A DNA stretch of 56,827 nucleotides from contig JACJNY010000005.1 of assembly GCA_014695295.1 (NCBI GenBank), positions 1-56,827 on the forward strand, read 5' to 3'. Of this stretch, positions 46,522 to 54,716 are shown one piece after another. The position numbers and the translations under genes were made by a program. Each line of letters begins with the position of its first letter. Within the stretch, counting starts at the first letter, position 1. The DNA is from Microcoleus sp. FACHB-61. Lineage in GTDB: Bacteria > Cyanobacteriota > Cyanobacteriia > Cyanobacteriales > Microcoleaceae. The notes under the pieces are model-generated. The model ran no database searches. It saw only the letters and a program-made list of their open reading frames with translations, and had not been told where the DNA came from.

Positions 46522-47784
46522 ATGCAAAAATTTATTCAACTCTGGCTCGGACAAGCTGCTTCGATGATTGGCAGCGCTATGTCCGCGTTTGCGCTGACTA
46601 TTTGGATTTGGGAGTCCACCAGTCAAGCGACGGCTTTGGCTTTGTTGATGTTTTTTATTCAATTGCCGCGCATCTTGCTCGCTCCGGTTGCTGGCATTAT
46701 CGTCGATCGCTGGAATCGAAAATTTTTGATGGGGAGCGGTGATGCGGTTTCAGCTTTGTTAACGCTCACTATCCTATTACTTTATATCAGCCAAAACCTG
46801 CAAATATGGCATATATATGTAGCGGCTGCGATTAACGGAATTTTTGACCAACTTCAGCAGTTAGCTTACTCCGCAGCGATCGCCACAATGATGCCAGAAA
46901 AGCATTACAGCCGCGCTAGCAGTTTAAGTTTTCTGGCAAGTTACGGTGCGAGTATTATTGCTCCGACGCTGGCGGGGATTCTCTATTCTGTGATTGGGTT
47001 GAGCGGGATTTTTACGATCGACCTGGCAACTTTTACAATCGCGATCGCCACGCTAGTATCTGTCAAAATACCCCAGCCCGCGATCGCCTCCAATCCCCAG
47101 CCGACTCGCTTTCACCTATTGCAAGAACTCAGCTTCGGATTCCGCTACATCGTCCAGCGTCCCAGCCTGCTTGCCTTGCTGGTGTCCGTTTCGCTATTCT
47201 GGTTTGCTCACGACATCGGCGCGGCTCTCTACTCACCGATGATTCTGGCACGCACCGGTAACAATGCCAGAATCCTAGGTACTGTCCTTTCAGCCGCCGG
47301 CGCCGGCGGCGTTTTAGGAGCATCGATCGTCAGTATTTGGGGCGGTCCCAAACGCCGAATCCGGGGCTTTCTGATCGGCATGGCAGGCGCGGGCTTGAGT
47401 AAAATAGTCTTTGGTTTCGGCCAGGCGCTTTCCATCTGGATTCCCGCTCAATTTTGTTCGTCTTTCAATTTCCCCATCCTCGGCAGTTCCAACGAGGCGA
47501 TCTGGCTGGCGAAAGTCGCACCAGAAGTACAGGGGCGCGTTTTTGCTACCAGAGCAGTCATCATGCAATTGGCGTCAGCGATCGGTTTATTGATCGCAGG
47601 GCCACTTGCCGATCGCGTCTTTGAACCCGCCATGCAACCGGGAGGTTTTTTAGCAGCTATTTTTGGCCCAATTATCGGGACAGGTGCCGGTGCTGGCATG
47701 GCTTTGTTATACGCTATCTCCTCGCTGGGCTTATTGCTCGTAGCAGTCGGTGGGTATGCTTGCCGACTGCTGCGCGATGCCTAA
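46522..47784 (+). CDS. MFS transporter, probable siderophore exporter (EntS-like)
   Basis: 420 residues with about 12 predicted transmembrane helices. The N-terminus MQKFIQLWLGQAASMIGSAM and the loop VDRWNRKFLMGSGDAVSALL are typical of the MFS_3/EntS group of enterobactin-type exporters. The C-terminal half has the usual small-residue-rich helices (SAAGAGGVLGASIVSIWGG). It starts 90 bases after the PepSY gene on the same strand, likely in one transcript with it. Export of the newly made lipopeptide across the inner membrane is the natural role, but drug or other efflux cannot be excluded from sequence. Confidence 0.9.
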   Translation: MQKFIQLWLGQAASMIGSAMSAFALTIWIWESTSQATALALLMFFIQLPRILLAPVAGIIVDRWNRKFLMGSGDAVSALLTLTILLLYISQNLQIWHIYVAAAINGIFDQLQQLAYSAAIATMMPEKHYSRASSLSFLASYGASIIAPTLAGILYSVIGLSGIFTIDLATFTIAIATLVSVKIPQPAIASNPQPTRFHLLQELSFGFRYIVQRPSLLALLVSVSLFWFAHDIGAALYSPMILARTGNNARILGTVLSAAGAGGVLGASIVSIWGGPKRRIRGFLIGMAGAGLSKIVFGFGQALSIWIPAQFCSSFNFPILGSSNEAIWLAKVAPEVQGRVFATRAVIMQLASAIGLLIAGPLADRVFEPAMQPGGFLAAIFGPIIGTGAGAGMALLYAISSLGLLLVAVGGYACRLLRDA

Positions 47785-47820
47785 AGGGGAAACGGAGAGA
47801 GGTCTTTTAACTTCTTCCTT

Positions 47821-48000
47821 CTTCCTTCTTCCTGACATCCGTTACATCCGTTACAGAATCCGTTGCCGAACTTCCTTCTTCCTGACATCCGTTACATCCG
47901 TTACATCCGTTACAGAATCCGTTGCCGAACTTCCTTCTTCCTGACATCCGTTACATCCGTTACATCCGTTACAGAATCCGTTGCCGAACTTCCTTCTCCT
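47821..48000. repeat. 50/59-base tandem repeat with nested 9-base repeat
   Basis: One 50-base unit (47821-47870) and two 59-base units (47871-47929, 47930-47988) are followed by a partial unit to 48000. The length difference is one extra ATCCGTTAC, a 9-base repeat present twice in unit 1 and three times in units 2 and 3. The array fills the gap between two convergent genes and its last bases overlap the acylase stop codon. Confidence 0.92.
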
Positions 48001-50086
48001 ATAGTTTCTGGCGCGAACTCAGGTGAGCTTCAATTTCCGATCGCGATCGCCATACAGGGCGCAATTCCTTCCGAGCAAAGAGCTGCAACTGATCGCCGGC
48101 GTGAGGCGAACCAGGTTGACTGGCGTTGCCGTAACTGTTTAGCGCCATCGCTTTCACCGGATTGGAGAACTCAATCGCGGCGACAAAAGAATCGCCCGCA
48201 ACCGCTTGAAAGCGATCGTCCTTCCCAGGAGCGAACCATACTGAGCGAAATACACCCAAAGCACCGTCAGCTCCATTTGCAGGCAGATTCGCCTCCCCAG
48301 GCAATCGGAAGACTTCCCCCCATGCCACATCTAACCCGCCATAAGTTACCTCAACTTTGGTTGCTGTCGCTTCCAGCACCCGCACCGCCTCCGCAGGATT
48401 TGCCAACCCGTCTGGCGTCGTTAGCGGCGCATCTTCGCTCCAAGGTTTGGCGAATAACCGATCGGCATCCATCGCTTTTTTCCAAAAGGCAAACAGCACC
48501 GCACCGCGACTGTCAGCATCGACTTTGCGATCCCAAGCGGCGAGAACTTCCGCAGCGCGGCGCGCTTTTTCACTGCCTTGTCGTGCGGCGGGAATTAAAT
48601 CATCGAGGAGGCGATCGGCGAGTTCTACCTGAGTGGAATGTTTGTATTGCATCAATTCATCGAAAGAGATTTTTTCATCTTCTAAGAGCATTTTTGCCGA
48701 TCGCTGCGATCGCAAGTCCATCGGGCCGCGCGGTGCCATGTAGGCGGGATAATTATCGGGTGCGATCTGGCTGGGAAACGTCGTCGTCCAAGGAGGATCG
48801 TTGGTATTTTGCAACCAACCGCTGGGCGGATCGACAACGCGCGGCAAATCCGCATAGGGATGATTTTTGCTCCACAAAGTCTCTGACGTATTGCCTGGGA
48901 TCGTGCCTGACCAGTATTTAAAAGCTCCTTTTTTGCGAATGGGGACTTGACCGTTAAACAAGTGCATGATATGCCCCTGACGATCGGCATACATGACGGT
49001 AAACATGGGAATTTCCAAGCGCTTTAAAGCGGCTTCAAATTCAGAAAAATTCTTTGCTCGTGCCATATCCCACCATTGCTGAAGGGCTGCTGGTTTATCG
49101 AGTCCGACAACGCGCAGGGCGATCGCTTTGCCCTGTTTTTCTGTGAGAATCGGCCCGTGAACAGAACGCCGCACTACTAGAGATTCCGATCGCAAATTCC
49201 CATTCTTTTCTTTGACTTTTAAAACCTTCTCTTCCCTGTCAAATTTTCGGACTTCGCCATCGAAGCGATAGCCATCGTTAGCGAGGGGCAATTCGTAGGC
49301 ATCCCAGCCATCGTGAGTGTTGACAGTATGAGTCCATCCCAAGTTGTCATTAAAGGCGATCGTTAATACAGGAAATCCGACGAGAGTCGCTCCGTAAGCG
49401 TTAATTTCTGGGCCAATCAGTTGCGCTTCGTACCATAAATATAAATCCGACCAAGGAAGGTGAGGATTTGCCAATAGCATGGCATTGCCGCTTTGAGAAC
49501 GGGAAGGAGCGATCGCCCAACCATTAGAGCCTTTGGGGGTATCATTTTCAGCCATATCTTCAAGGCGCTCTGGATCTACTACAAAAGTAAAATTGATGAC
49601 GCGCTGCGCGTGTGCCAATACATCTGCTGGTTTGAGGGGCAATGCTACCTTTAATTCTTCCGTGAGCGCCTCTGGGTGTTCTTTTGCATAGGCATTCATT
49701 CCGCCAACAAAAGCATCGAGATAGTTGCGAAAAATGGGATTTTGTGATTCATACCACGCCTTTGCGCGATTAGGAATTCCCATAGTTTGCACCCAGCGAT
49801 CGGATTCCAGATAATCTTCGCCCCAAAATTCGGCAGCTTGCCCGCGAGCTTGCCCGTAAAGACGCAAAATCAGATTACCGTGACTTTGCATCTGCGCCCA
49901 CCCGAAAGCGTAGAAAAGGCTTTTACTATTCTCTCCGTAAATGTGTGGAATTCCATAGGTATCCCAAAGAATTTGAGTGCCGGTTTGAGGCGCGGCTTGA
50001 ATCCAATTATTGAGGAACAAAACTAAAATAAAACTCATCAATAACGAGACAATCTGTAGCCATTTTTTTTTAAGTTGTAGAAACAC
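47999..50086 (-). CDS. Secreted penicillin-acylase-family Ntn hydrolase
   Basis: 695 residues of the penicillin/AHL acylase (peptidase S45) family, which self-cleaves and uses an N-terminal Ser of the beta chain. A signal peptide covers about 1-32 (LQIVSLLMSFILVLF, then QAAP). The alpha chain has GIPHIYGENSKSLFYAFGWA and RLYGQARGQAAEFWG. The nucleophile is Ser187 in KGSNGWAIAPS, followed by GNAMLLANPHLPW and WTHTVNTHDGWDAYEL, which shape the oxyanion hole. Members such as PvdQ remove the acyl chain from the pyoverdine precursor in the periplasm. Its place in a locus with a FAAL-initiated NRPS suggests a like maturation step; antibiotic or signal degradation is the alternative. It is convergent with the MFS gene. 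Confidence 0.9.
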   Translation of the reverse strand: MFLQLKKKWLQIVSLLMSFILVLFLNNWIQAAPQTGTQILWDTYGIPHIYGENSKSLFYAFGWAQMQSHGNLILRLYGQARGQAAEFWGEDYLESDRWVQTMGIPNRAKAWYESQNPIFRNYLDAFVGGMNAYAKEHPEALTEELKVALPLKPADVLAHAQRVINFTFVVDPERLEDMAENDTPKGSNGWAIAPSRSQSGNAMLLANPHLPWSDLYLWYEAQLIGPEINAYGATLVGFPVLTIAFNDNLGWTHTVNTHDGWDAYELPLANDGYRFDGEVRKFDREEKVLKVKEKNGNLRSESLVVRRSVHGPILTEKQGKAIALRVVGLDKPAALQQWWDMARAKNFSEFEAALKRLEIPMFTVMYADRQGHIMHLFNGQVPIRKKGAFKYWSGTIPGNTSETLWSKNHPYADLPRVVDPPSGWLQNTNDPPWTTTFPSQIAPDNYPAYMAPRGPMDLRSQRSAKMLLEDEKISFDELMQYKHSTQVELADRLLDDLIPAARQGSEKARRAAEVLAAWDRKVDADSRGAVLFAFWKKAMDADRLFAKPWSEDAPLTTPDGLANPAEAVRVLEATATKVEVTYGGLDVAWGEVFRLPGEANLPANGADGALGVFRSVWFAPGKDDRFQAVAGDSFVAAIEFSNPVKAMALNSYGNASQPGSPHAGDQLQLFARKELRPVWRSRSEIEAHLSSRQKL

Positions 50087-50550
50087 GGGATATTAATTTG
50101 CTAGGGTTAAACTGAGACCTTGCAGCCTTTTCAACAAGCTGCACTAACAAAACGCCGAGGATTCAAAGCCATTTTATGGAGAGACAGAAAATTCTACCAA
50201 ATCCGATGCCCAAAAAGCTAACCTAGCTACGTCTATTTGCGTCCATCGGCAGTTAAAAAAATAATACCTCTTCGAGAAATCCAGAAAATCCGAAAAAACA
50301 CTCTTTGTAAATCGGATGTGCAATTAAAAGCCCTCCCCTACGCTCACCAAATTGAAAAGCGCTATAGCAATCCTTGCAGGAGTCGTAAATTTTTTACCCC
50401 ACCCCAAGCCTCCCCTTGGTAAGGGGAGGGAGTAAGAAATTCACAAATGATTTAGGATTGCTATATAAAACGCCGGTTTGCAGGCTGTAAAGCACATTAT
50501 GTCATTGGTGAGGAGGGGAGGAAACAAGTCGGGGCAGATAGGTTATAAGC
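50087..50550. other. Intergenic region holding a nested palindromic repeat
   Basis: About 460 bases between the acylase start and the MORN stop. No gene is supported. The main structure is the inverted-repeat element at 50363-50465. The acylase promoter should lie at 50090-50300, where the sequence is AT-rich without a clear consensus pair. Confidence 0.5.
50363..50465. repeat. 103-base MITE-like element, inverted ends and inner hairpin
   Basis: TATAGCAATCCT (50363-50374) and AGGATTGCTATA (50454-50465) are perfect 12-base inverted repeats. Inside, CCTCCCCTT (50409-50417) and AAGGGGAGG (50421-50429) form a perfect 9-bp hairpin with GGT loop. No coding capacity. It resembles dispersed cyanobacterial palindromic repeats. 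Confidence 0.8.
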
Positions 50551-51636
50551 TTATTTTTGAAGCTGCCCCTGTTGCCAATTTCCCTCTACCTTCGTTCCGT
50601 CTGCATAGATGTACGAACCTTGACCGTGTTTTTGTCCCTTGAGGAATTCACCTTGATAGCGATCGCCATTGGCGTAAATGCAGGTACCTTTGCCGTTGAA
50701 CTGACCCTCGCTAAATTCGCCTTCGCAGCGATCGCCATTCTTAAAAACGTAAACTCCTTTCCCGCTCATTTTACCCTTGACAAAAGTGCCTTTATAGCTA
50801 TCTCCATTGGCGAACTCACGGACACCTTCACCACTAAATTCTCCATTGTCAAACGGCCCTTGATAACGTCCCCCTTCTTTAAAAGTAAACAACCCCTGAC
50901 CTTGAGTGTTGCCCTTGGCAAACTCTCCTTCATAGCGGTTGCCGTTCGGATATTCGCGAACCCCTTTACCGTGAAACTGCCCTTCACTAAATTGCCCCTC
51001 ATAACGGCCTCCTTCAGCAAAGGTATAAATTCCCTGTCCGTGAGGCAAGTTATTCAGCAACTCTCCTTCGTAGCGGTTCTTATTAGCATATTGACAGACG
51101 CCTTTGCCGTTAACTTTTCCTTCTTTAATATCTCCTTCGCAACGAGTGCCATTACTGAAGGTAAAAGCCCCTCGACCGCTGGGAGAACTATTTGTAAAAG
51201 AGCCTTCGTAACGAATGCCGTTAGTTGAGGTAAAAGTGCCTGTACCATCGAACTCACCGTCTTTAAAAGTACCTTCGTAGCGGTTGCCGTTAGGAAATTC
51301 GCGGACACCTTGACCGTTGAATTCACCCAAGGCAAATTCTCCTTGGTATCGACCTTCTTCTTTAAAGGTATAAATGCCTTTACCGTGAGGTTGGCCGTTG
51401 AGAAATTGGCCTTCGTAGCGATCGCCGTTGGCATATTGACAGATGCCGGGGCCGCTGAGTTTTCCCTCACTCAATTCTCCCTCGCAACGTCCGCCATCGG
51501 GTAAAGTAATTACTCCTGCCATTGCGCTGTGAGGGTTGGCAAACAACACAGCCATTCCCAAGTTGGAACCAAGTAATAGAGCGAGTCCAACTCCCTGAAG
51601 TTTACTTAATATTGCTGACGACATTCCCAAATTCAT
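50551..51636 (-). CDS. Secreted MORN-repeat protein
   Basis: 361 residues: a signal peptide or lipid-free export signal (about 1-40, VGLALLLGSNLGMAVLFAN then HSAMA) followed by 13 full MORN repeats and a partial one, each about 23 residues with the pattern (R/K)YEGxFxxGxxxGxGxxxxxNGD. Four repeats have Cys in place of Tyr (RCEG) paired with a Cys later in the repeat (GICQY, GVCQY, GTCIY), so disulphides are possible outside the cytoplasm. MORN repeats form a beta-ribbon used for protein or lipid binding. It lies between the acylase and tonB on the same strand. I cannot give it a function; an envelope scaffold is one reading. Confidence 0.88.
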   Translation of the reverse strand: MNLGMSSAILSKLQGVGLALLLGSNLGMAVLFANPHSAMAGVITLPDGGRCEGELSEGKLSGPGICQYANGDRYEGQFLNGQPHGKGIYTFKEEGRYQGEFALGEFNGQGVREFPNGNRYEGTFKDGEFDGTGTFTSTNGIRYEGSFTNSSPSGRGAFTFSNGTRCEGDIKEGKVNGKGVCQYANKNRYEGELLNNLPHGQGIYTFAEGGRYEGQFSEGQFHGKGVREYPNGNRYEGEFAKGNTQGQGLFTFKEGGRYQGPFDNGEFSGEGVREFANGDSYKGTFVKGKMSGKGVYVFKNGDRCEGEFSEGQFNGKGTCIYANGDRYQGEFLKGQKHGQGSYIYADGTKVEGNWQQGQLQK

Positions 51637-51726
51637 AATTCAAAAAAAATTCAAGTTTTAACTTTGCTATTCCTTGGACGGTGCTATAGAATTCCCAGCC
51701 AAATTGCTAGAGGCTCAAAAAAATCC

Positions 51727-53304
51727 CTAGTCAGTGAGCCGGAAGATAATGACTATTCTTTCTCCTTGAATGCCACTCTCTGATGGGGCATATTTCCTTT
51801 CTTGTACTTGTTTCATCGCTGCGCGGTTCAAGTCGTTGTATTTGCTAGGAGTCAATATCTTGATGTTGGATGTCTTACCGTTGGGGTCAATGTCACAAAT
51901 GAGTTCTACTTGACCTTGGCGCCCTTCTTCTCTGGCTGCGATCGGATATTCAGGTTTACCGCAGCCACTAATGCAAGTGCCCAGAGGCGCGCCGGGAGGG
52001 CGCGAAGGGCTCCCCCCTCTTCCTGGATTTGTCGGTTTTGGCACTGGCCCGGAACCGCTGCCAAATGGCCCTGACGAACCCCCGCCGCCATTTCCACCTC
52101 CACCGGGTGATGAGTTCGACGCACTACCTCCAGGGCCTCCACCTCCAGGGCTACCAGATGAGGCGAGGTTTCCTAAACCTCCGCTCGCATTTCCAGAATT
52201 GCCACCACCTCCTGGCCTGGTGCCCGTGACTGGCGAGCCAGCCCCAGGCATTCGGGGCGATCGCCCCGAACCAGCCGCAAATGGCTCATCAGAAGGTATG
52301 TCGCCATTTTTGCTGGCACCGGATGGTGAGTTCGACGCACTTCCTCCGGGGCTATCAAAGGAGGAGGGGTTTGTGAGATCCCCGATCGCATTTCCAGAAT
52401 TGCCACCGCCTCCTGGCCTAGTAGCTGTGACTGGCGAGCCAGCCCCGGGCGATCGCTGTATGGGCCCGGAAGGAGGATTTAATGGCTCCGAGGAAGGTTC
52501 CCCGCTACCCGCCGAAGCAGATGGCGAGAGCGGGTTATTTTTTTCAGGGCTGTCTGAGGAGTTGGGATTTCCAGCATCTTTTGTAAAGTCTGGGAGACTC
52601 CCAGCACCCTTGGGGCGGGAATCGGTAACGGGTGATTCGCTTTTTGGAGGATCGGGCGAGGGGTTTTCGGGTTCGTTGGCGATCGGGGTTTTAGGAGTTT
52701 CTGGGGAATTGAAATCCTGTTGAGGTGGGGGGGAAGGCTCGATCGGAGTTGGTGGCGGAGTTTCAGTTAAGGGCAGCTCTTTCTTAATCTCTGGTGGTGG
52801 CGTTACCGCTACGGGTGGCTCCTTGGGAATCGGCGGGGGCGTTACCGCTACGGGTGGCTCCTCTGGAATCGGCGGGGGCGTTGCCGCTACGGGTGGCTCC
52901 TCTGGAATCGGCGGGGGCGTTGCCGCTACGGGTGGCTCCTCTGGAATCGGCGGTGGCGTTACCGCTACCGGCTGCTCCTCTGGAATCGGCGGGGGCGTTG
53001 TCGCTACAGGTGGCTCCTCTGCGGGAGTTGGCTCTGGTGGCGGTTCTGGTTTGAAAGTCTCAGGCGGGGGAGATGCCTTTTCTGGAATAGTCGGCTCTGG
53101 CTTGGTTTCCTCTACTTTAGGCTCATCAAGCACAACAATTTCAATAGAATCCTCTGCAAATTCAGCAGGTTTGACCAAGTTGAGGCTCAACGGCAGCGCG
53201 ACACCGTGCAGGAAGGTTGAGCCTAACAGACTGAGCGCCAGAACTTTTTTGAGAGCTTCTTCTTGTTGTTGTCTTTGCGTCGCCGAAATATTTGAAAAAC
53301 TCAT
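51727..53304 (-). CDS. tonB: TonB energy-transducer protein with long Pro- and Gly-rich spacer
   Basis: 525 residues, about twice the usual length. An N-terminal membrane anchor (LALSLLGSTFLHGVALPLSL, about 27-46) precedes a Pro/Glu-rich stretch with six 13-residue repeats (PPPIPEEPPVAAT type, about 95-175), a Ser/Gly/Pro-rich stretch (about 220-425) with recurring GAGSPVTATRPGGGG, and the C-terminal TonB domain (about 430-525: KPEYPIAAREEGRQGQVELI, ILTPSKYNDLNRAAMKQV, ERIVIIFRLTD). It should span the periplasm and pass energy from ExbB/ExbD to the receptor. ATG 53304 follows AAGGAGA. It is divergent from exbB across a 750-base region with a Fur-like site. Confidence 0.93.
   Translation of the reverse strand: MSFSNISATQRQQQEEALKKVLALSLLGSTFLHGVALPLSLNLVKPAEFAEDSIEIVVLDEPKVEETKPEPTIPEKASPPPETFKPEPPPEPTPAEEPPVATTPPPIPEEQPVAVTPPPIPEEPPVAATPPPIPEEPPVAATPPPIPEEPPVAVTPPPIPKEPPVAVTPPPEIKKELPLTETPPPTPIEPSPPPQQDFNSPETPKTPIANEPENPSPDPPKSESPVTDSRPKGAGSLPDFTKDAGNPNSSDSPEKNNPLSPSASAGSGEPSSEPLNPPSGPIQRSPGAGSPVTATRPGGGGNSGNAIGDLTNPSSFDSPGGSASNSPSGASKNGDIPSDEPFAAGSGRSPRMPGAGSPVTGTRPGGGGNSGNASGGLGNLASSGSPGGGGPGGSASNSSPGGGGNGGGGSSGPFGSGSGPVPKPTNPGRGGSPSRPPGAPLGTCISGCGKPEYPIAAREEGRQGQVELICDIDPNGKTSNIKILTPSKYNDLNRAAMKQVQERKYAPSESGIQGERIVIIFRLTD
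52790..53025 (-). repeat. 39-base tandem repeat in tonB
   Basis: About six 39-base units encode VAATPPPIPEEPP and close variants. The central units are almost identical at the DNA level. Limits are given to within a few bases. Confidence 0.85.
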
Positions 53305-54056
53305 GCCTTATCAATCTCCTTGATGGATGGGTTGGCAACGTCCTCGCTGGCTCCCCCACATAACCCGAAACAAGCTACCAAATTCCGGTTGAGCTTGCTA
53401 TCAATGATGAACCTACCCATCCTATAAGAAGACTGTCACCCTGTTCAAGACTCTTGCAATTAATTTTCATTATTTAATTTTGATATAGCGAGTACACTCT
53501 ACCAATCAGCATTTCCTTTAGGGGCGTATACCTTGCTCTTATGGGCGCTGTCAATGTTCGGATTCTGGCAGGGCAAGGTTCCAAAATGCCTTAACTGCAA
53601 TACTCTAGCCCGTAATCTACCAACAACTTTCCACATTCTCAAGCTTTTCAGACACTATATATTTATAAATAAGCTTGATTAATTAATTAGTTTGAATAAG
53701 TAATTTTTATTAATTAGTGTAGATGATAGCTTGACAAACACAGGATTTTGTGGAAACCTAGTTGAGAATCTTTTAAATTATTGAAGATTATTGTCAAGTC
53801 CTAACGCAAATCTTTAGCAAGCAAGCACTGGGAGAAAAATCGGTCGAGATCACAGTAGAAGCATTTTGGGTAAAGACGAAGATAGTCACATACAGGTAGT
53901 GCGTTTGTGCGATCGCGATCGCGCTTGAGTGAAATAATTCGCAGTCTGAATCAATTGTGCCAACTTGACGCAGAAACTCTACCAGCCTTCGATCGGGCTA
54001 ATTGCACCATTAGGCAGCTTGCGATCACTCAACAGAGCTAGCGAGAGTACAAAGCA
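53305..54056. other. Divergent tonB-exbB intergenic region
   Basis: About 750 bases without a supported gene. It is strongly AT-rich at 53640-53740 (repeated TTAATTAATTAG-like sequence). TTGACA occurs on the plus strand near 53731 and on the minus strand near 53792, but neither has a good -10 partner. A Fur-like sequence lies at 53458-53473. Confidence 0.45.
53458..53473 (-). promoter_or_regulatory. Candidate Fur box upstream of tonB
   Basis: On the minus strand ATAATGAAAATTAATT matches the corresponding part of the classical Fur box (ATAATGATAATCATTA) at 12 of 16 positions. It is about 155 bases upstream of the tonB start. Iron regulation of TonB genes by Fur is usual, but the AT-rich context makes chance matches likely. 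Confidence 0.35.
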
Positions 54057-54716
54057 ATGGATAGTTTCATTTACATTTTTCGCGCCGCAGGCATTGTTGC
54101 TTGGCCGCTTTTTGCCTCGTCAATCGCAGCAGTCGCGCTGATCATAGAGCGTCTTGCCTTTTGGTTTAGGGTAAATCGGCGGCAGCGGCGAGTCGTGCGA
54201 GAAGTGCTACAGGTCTACAGCCAAAACCCCGATTCCGCCATCAAAAAGTTACAAGTAAACAGCGATTTGCCCCTGGCCCGGATTTTTTTAGAAGCTTTAG
54301 AATTAGACTCGCCCAACATCGAAGAATTTCGTTTGGCCCTAGAGAGTGGCGCTCAGGCAGAAATCCCCATCCTGAAGCGATTCAATACAATATTTGACAC
54401 CATTATCAGCCTTTCCCCACTATTTGGGTTGCTCGGAACAGTTTTGGGGTTAATTACCACCTTTTCCTCGCTCAAACTGGGGAATGCCACGGGCACTAAT
54501 GCCGCAGGCGTTACTTCTGGGATTAGCGAAGCCCTCGTCTCTACGGCAATAGGGTTAGTGGTGGCAATCTTTACACTCTTATTTGCCAATATGTTTCGCG
54601 GGTTTTACTTACAGCAGATAGCTTTTATTCAGGAAGCCGGAGGCCAGCTAGAGTTATTGTACCGTCACCGCTACGAAAAACTACCAAGAGAATCTAACTA
54701 TGCGCCTACCCGATGA
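54057..54716 (+). CDS. exbB: ExbB, MotA/TolQ/ExbB proton channel subunit
   Basis: 219-residue inner-membrane protein. TM1 lies near the N-terminus (AAGIVAWPLFASSIAAVALI), then a cytoplasmic stretch, then TM2 and TM3 in the signature region (LSPLFGLLGTVLGLITTFSS and GISEALVSTAIGLVVAIFTL), which contain the conserved Gly-rich and Thr/Ala pore residues. With ExbD it uses the proton gradient to energise TonB. The downstream exbD starts 17 bases before its stop, showing translational coupling. It is divergent from tonB and so belongs to the uptake part of this locus. Confidence 0.95.
   Translation: MDSFIYIFRAAGIVAWPLFASSIAAVALIIERLAFWFRVNRRQRRVVREVLQVYSQNPDSAIKKLQVNSDLPLARIFLEALELDSPNIEEFRLALESGAQAEIPILKRFNTIFDTIISLSPLFGLLGTVLGLITTFSSLKLGNATGTNAAGVTSGISEALVSTAIGLVVAIFTLLFANMFRGFYLQQIAFIQEAGGQLELLYRHRYEKLPRESNYAPTR

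Noticed and set aside
47821..48000. Possible CRISPR array
   Set aside because: The units are contiguous, without unique spacers; it is a simple tandem repeat.
47863..48921. A 352-codon plus-strand open frame
   Set aside because: It runs antisense through the acylase gene and begins in the tandem repeat; the peptide is low-complexity and Arg/Pro-rich, and the minus-strand acylase has clear family motifs.
50557..51228. A 223-codon plus-strand open frame over the MORN gene
   Set aside because: It is a mirror of the MORN repeat periodicity; the minus strand gives perfect MORN repeats.
51971..52723. A 250-codon Pro/Gly-rich plus-strand frame
   Set aside because: It is the antisense of the Gly/Pro-rich spacer of tonB and has no start signal.
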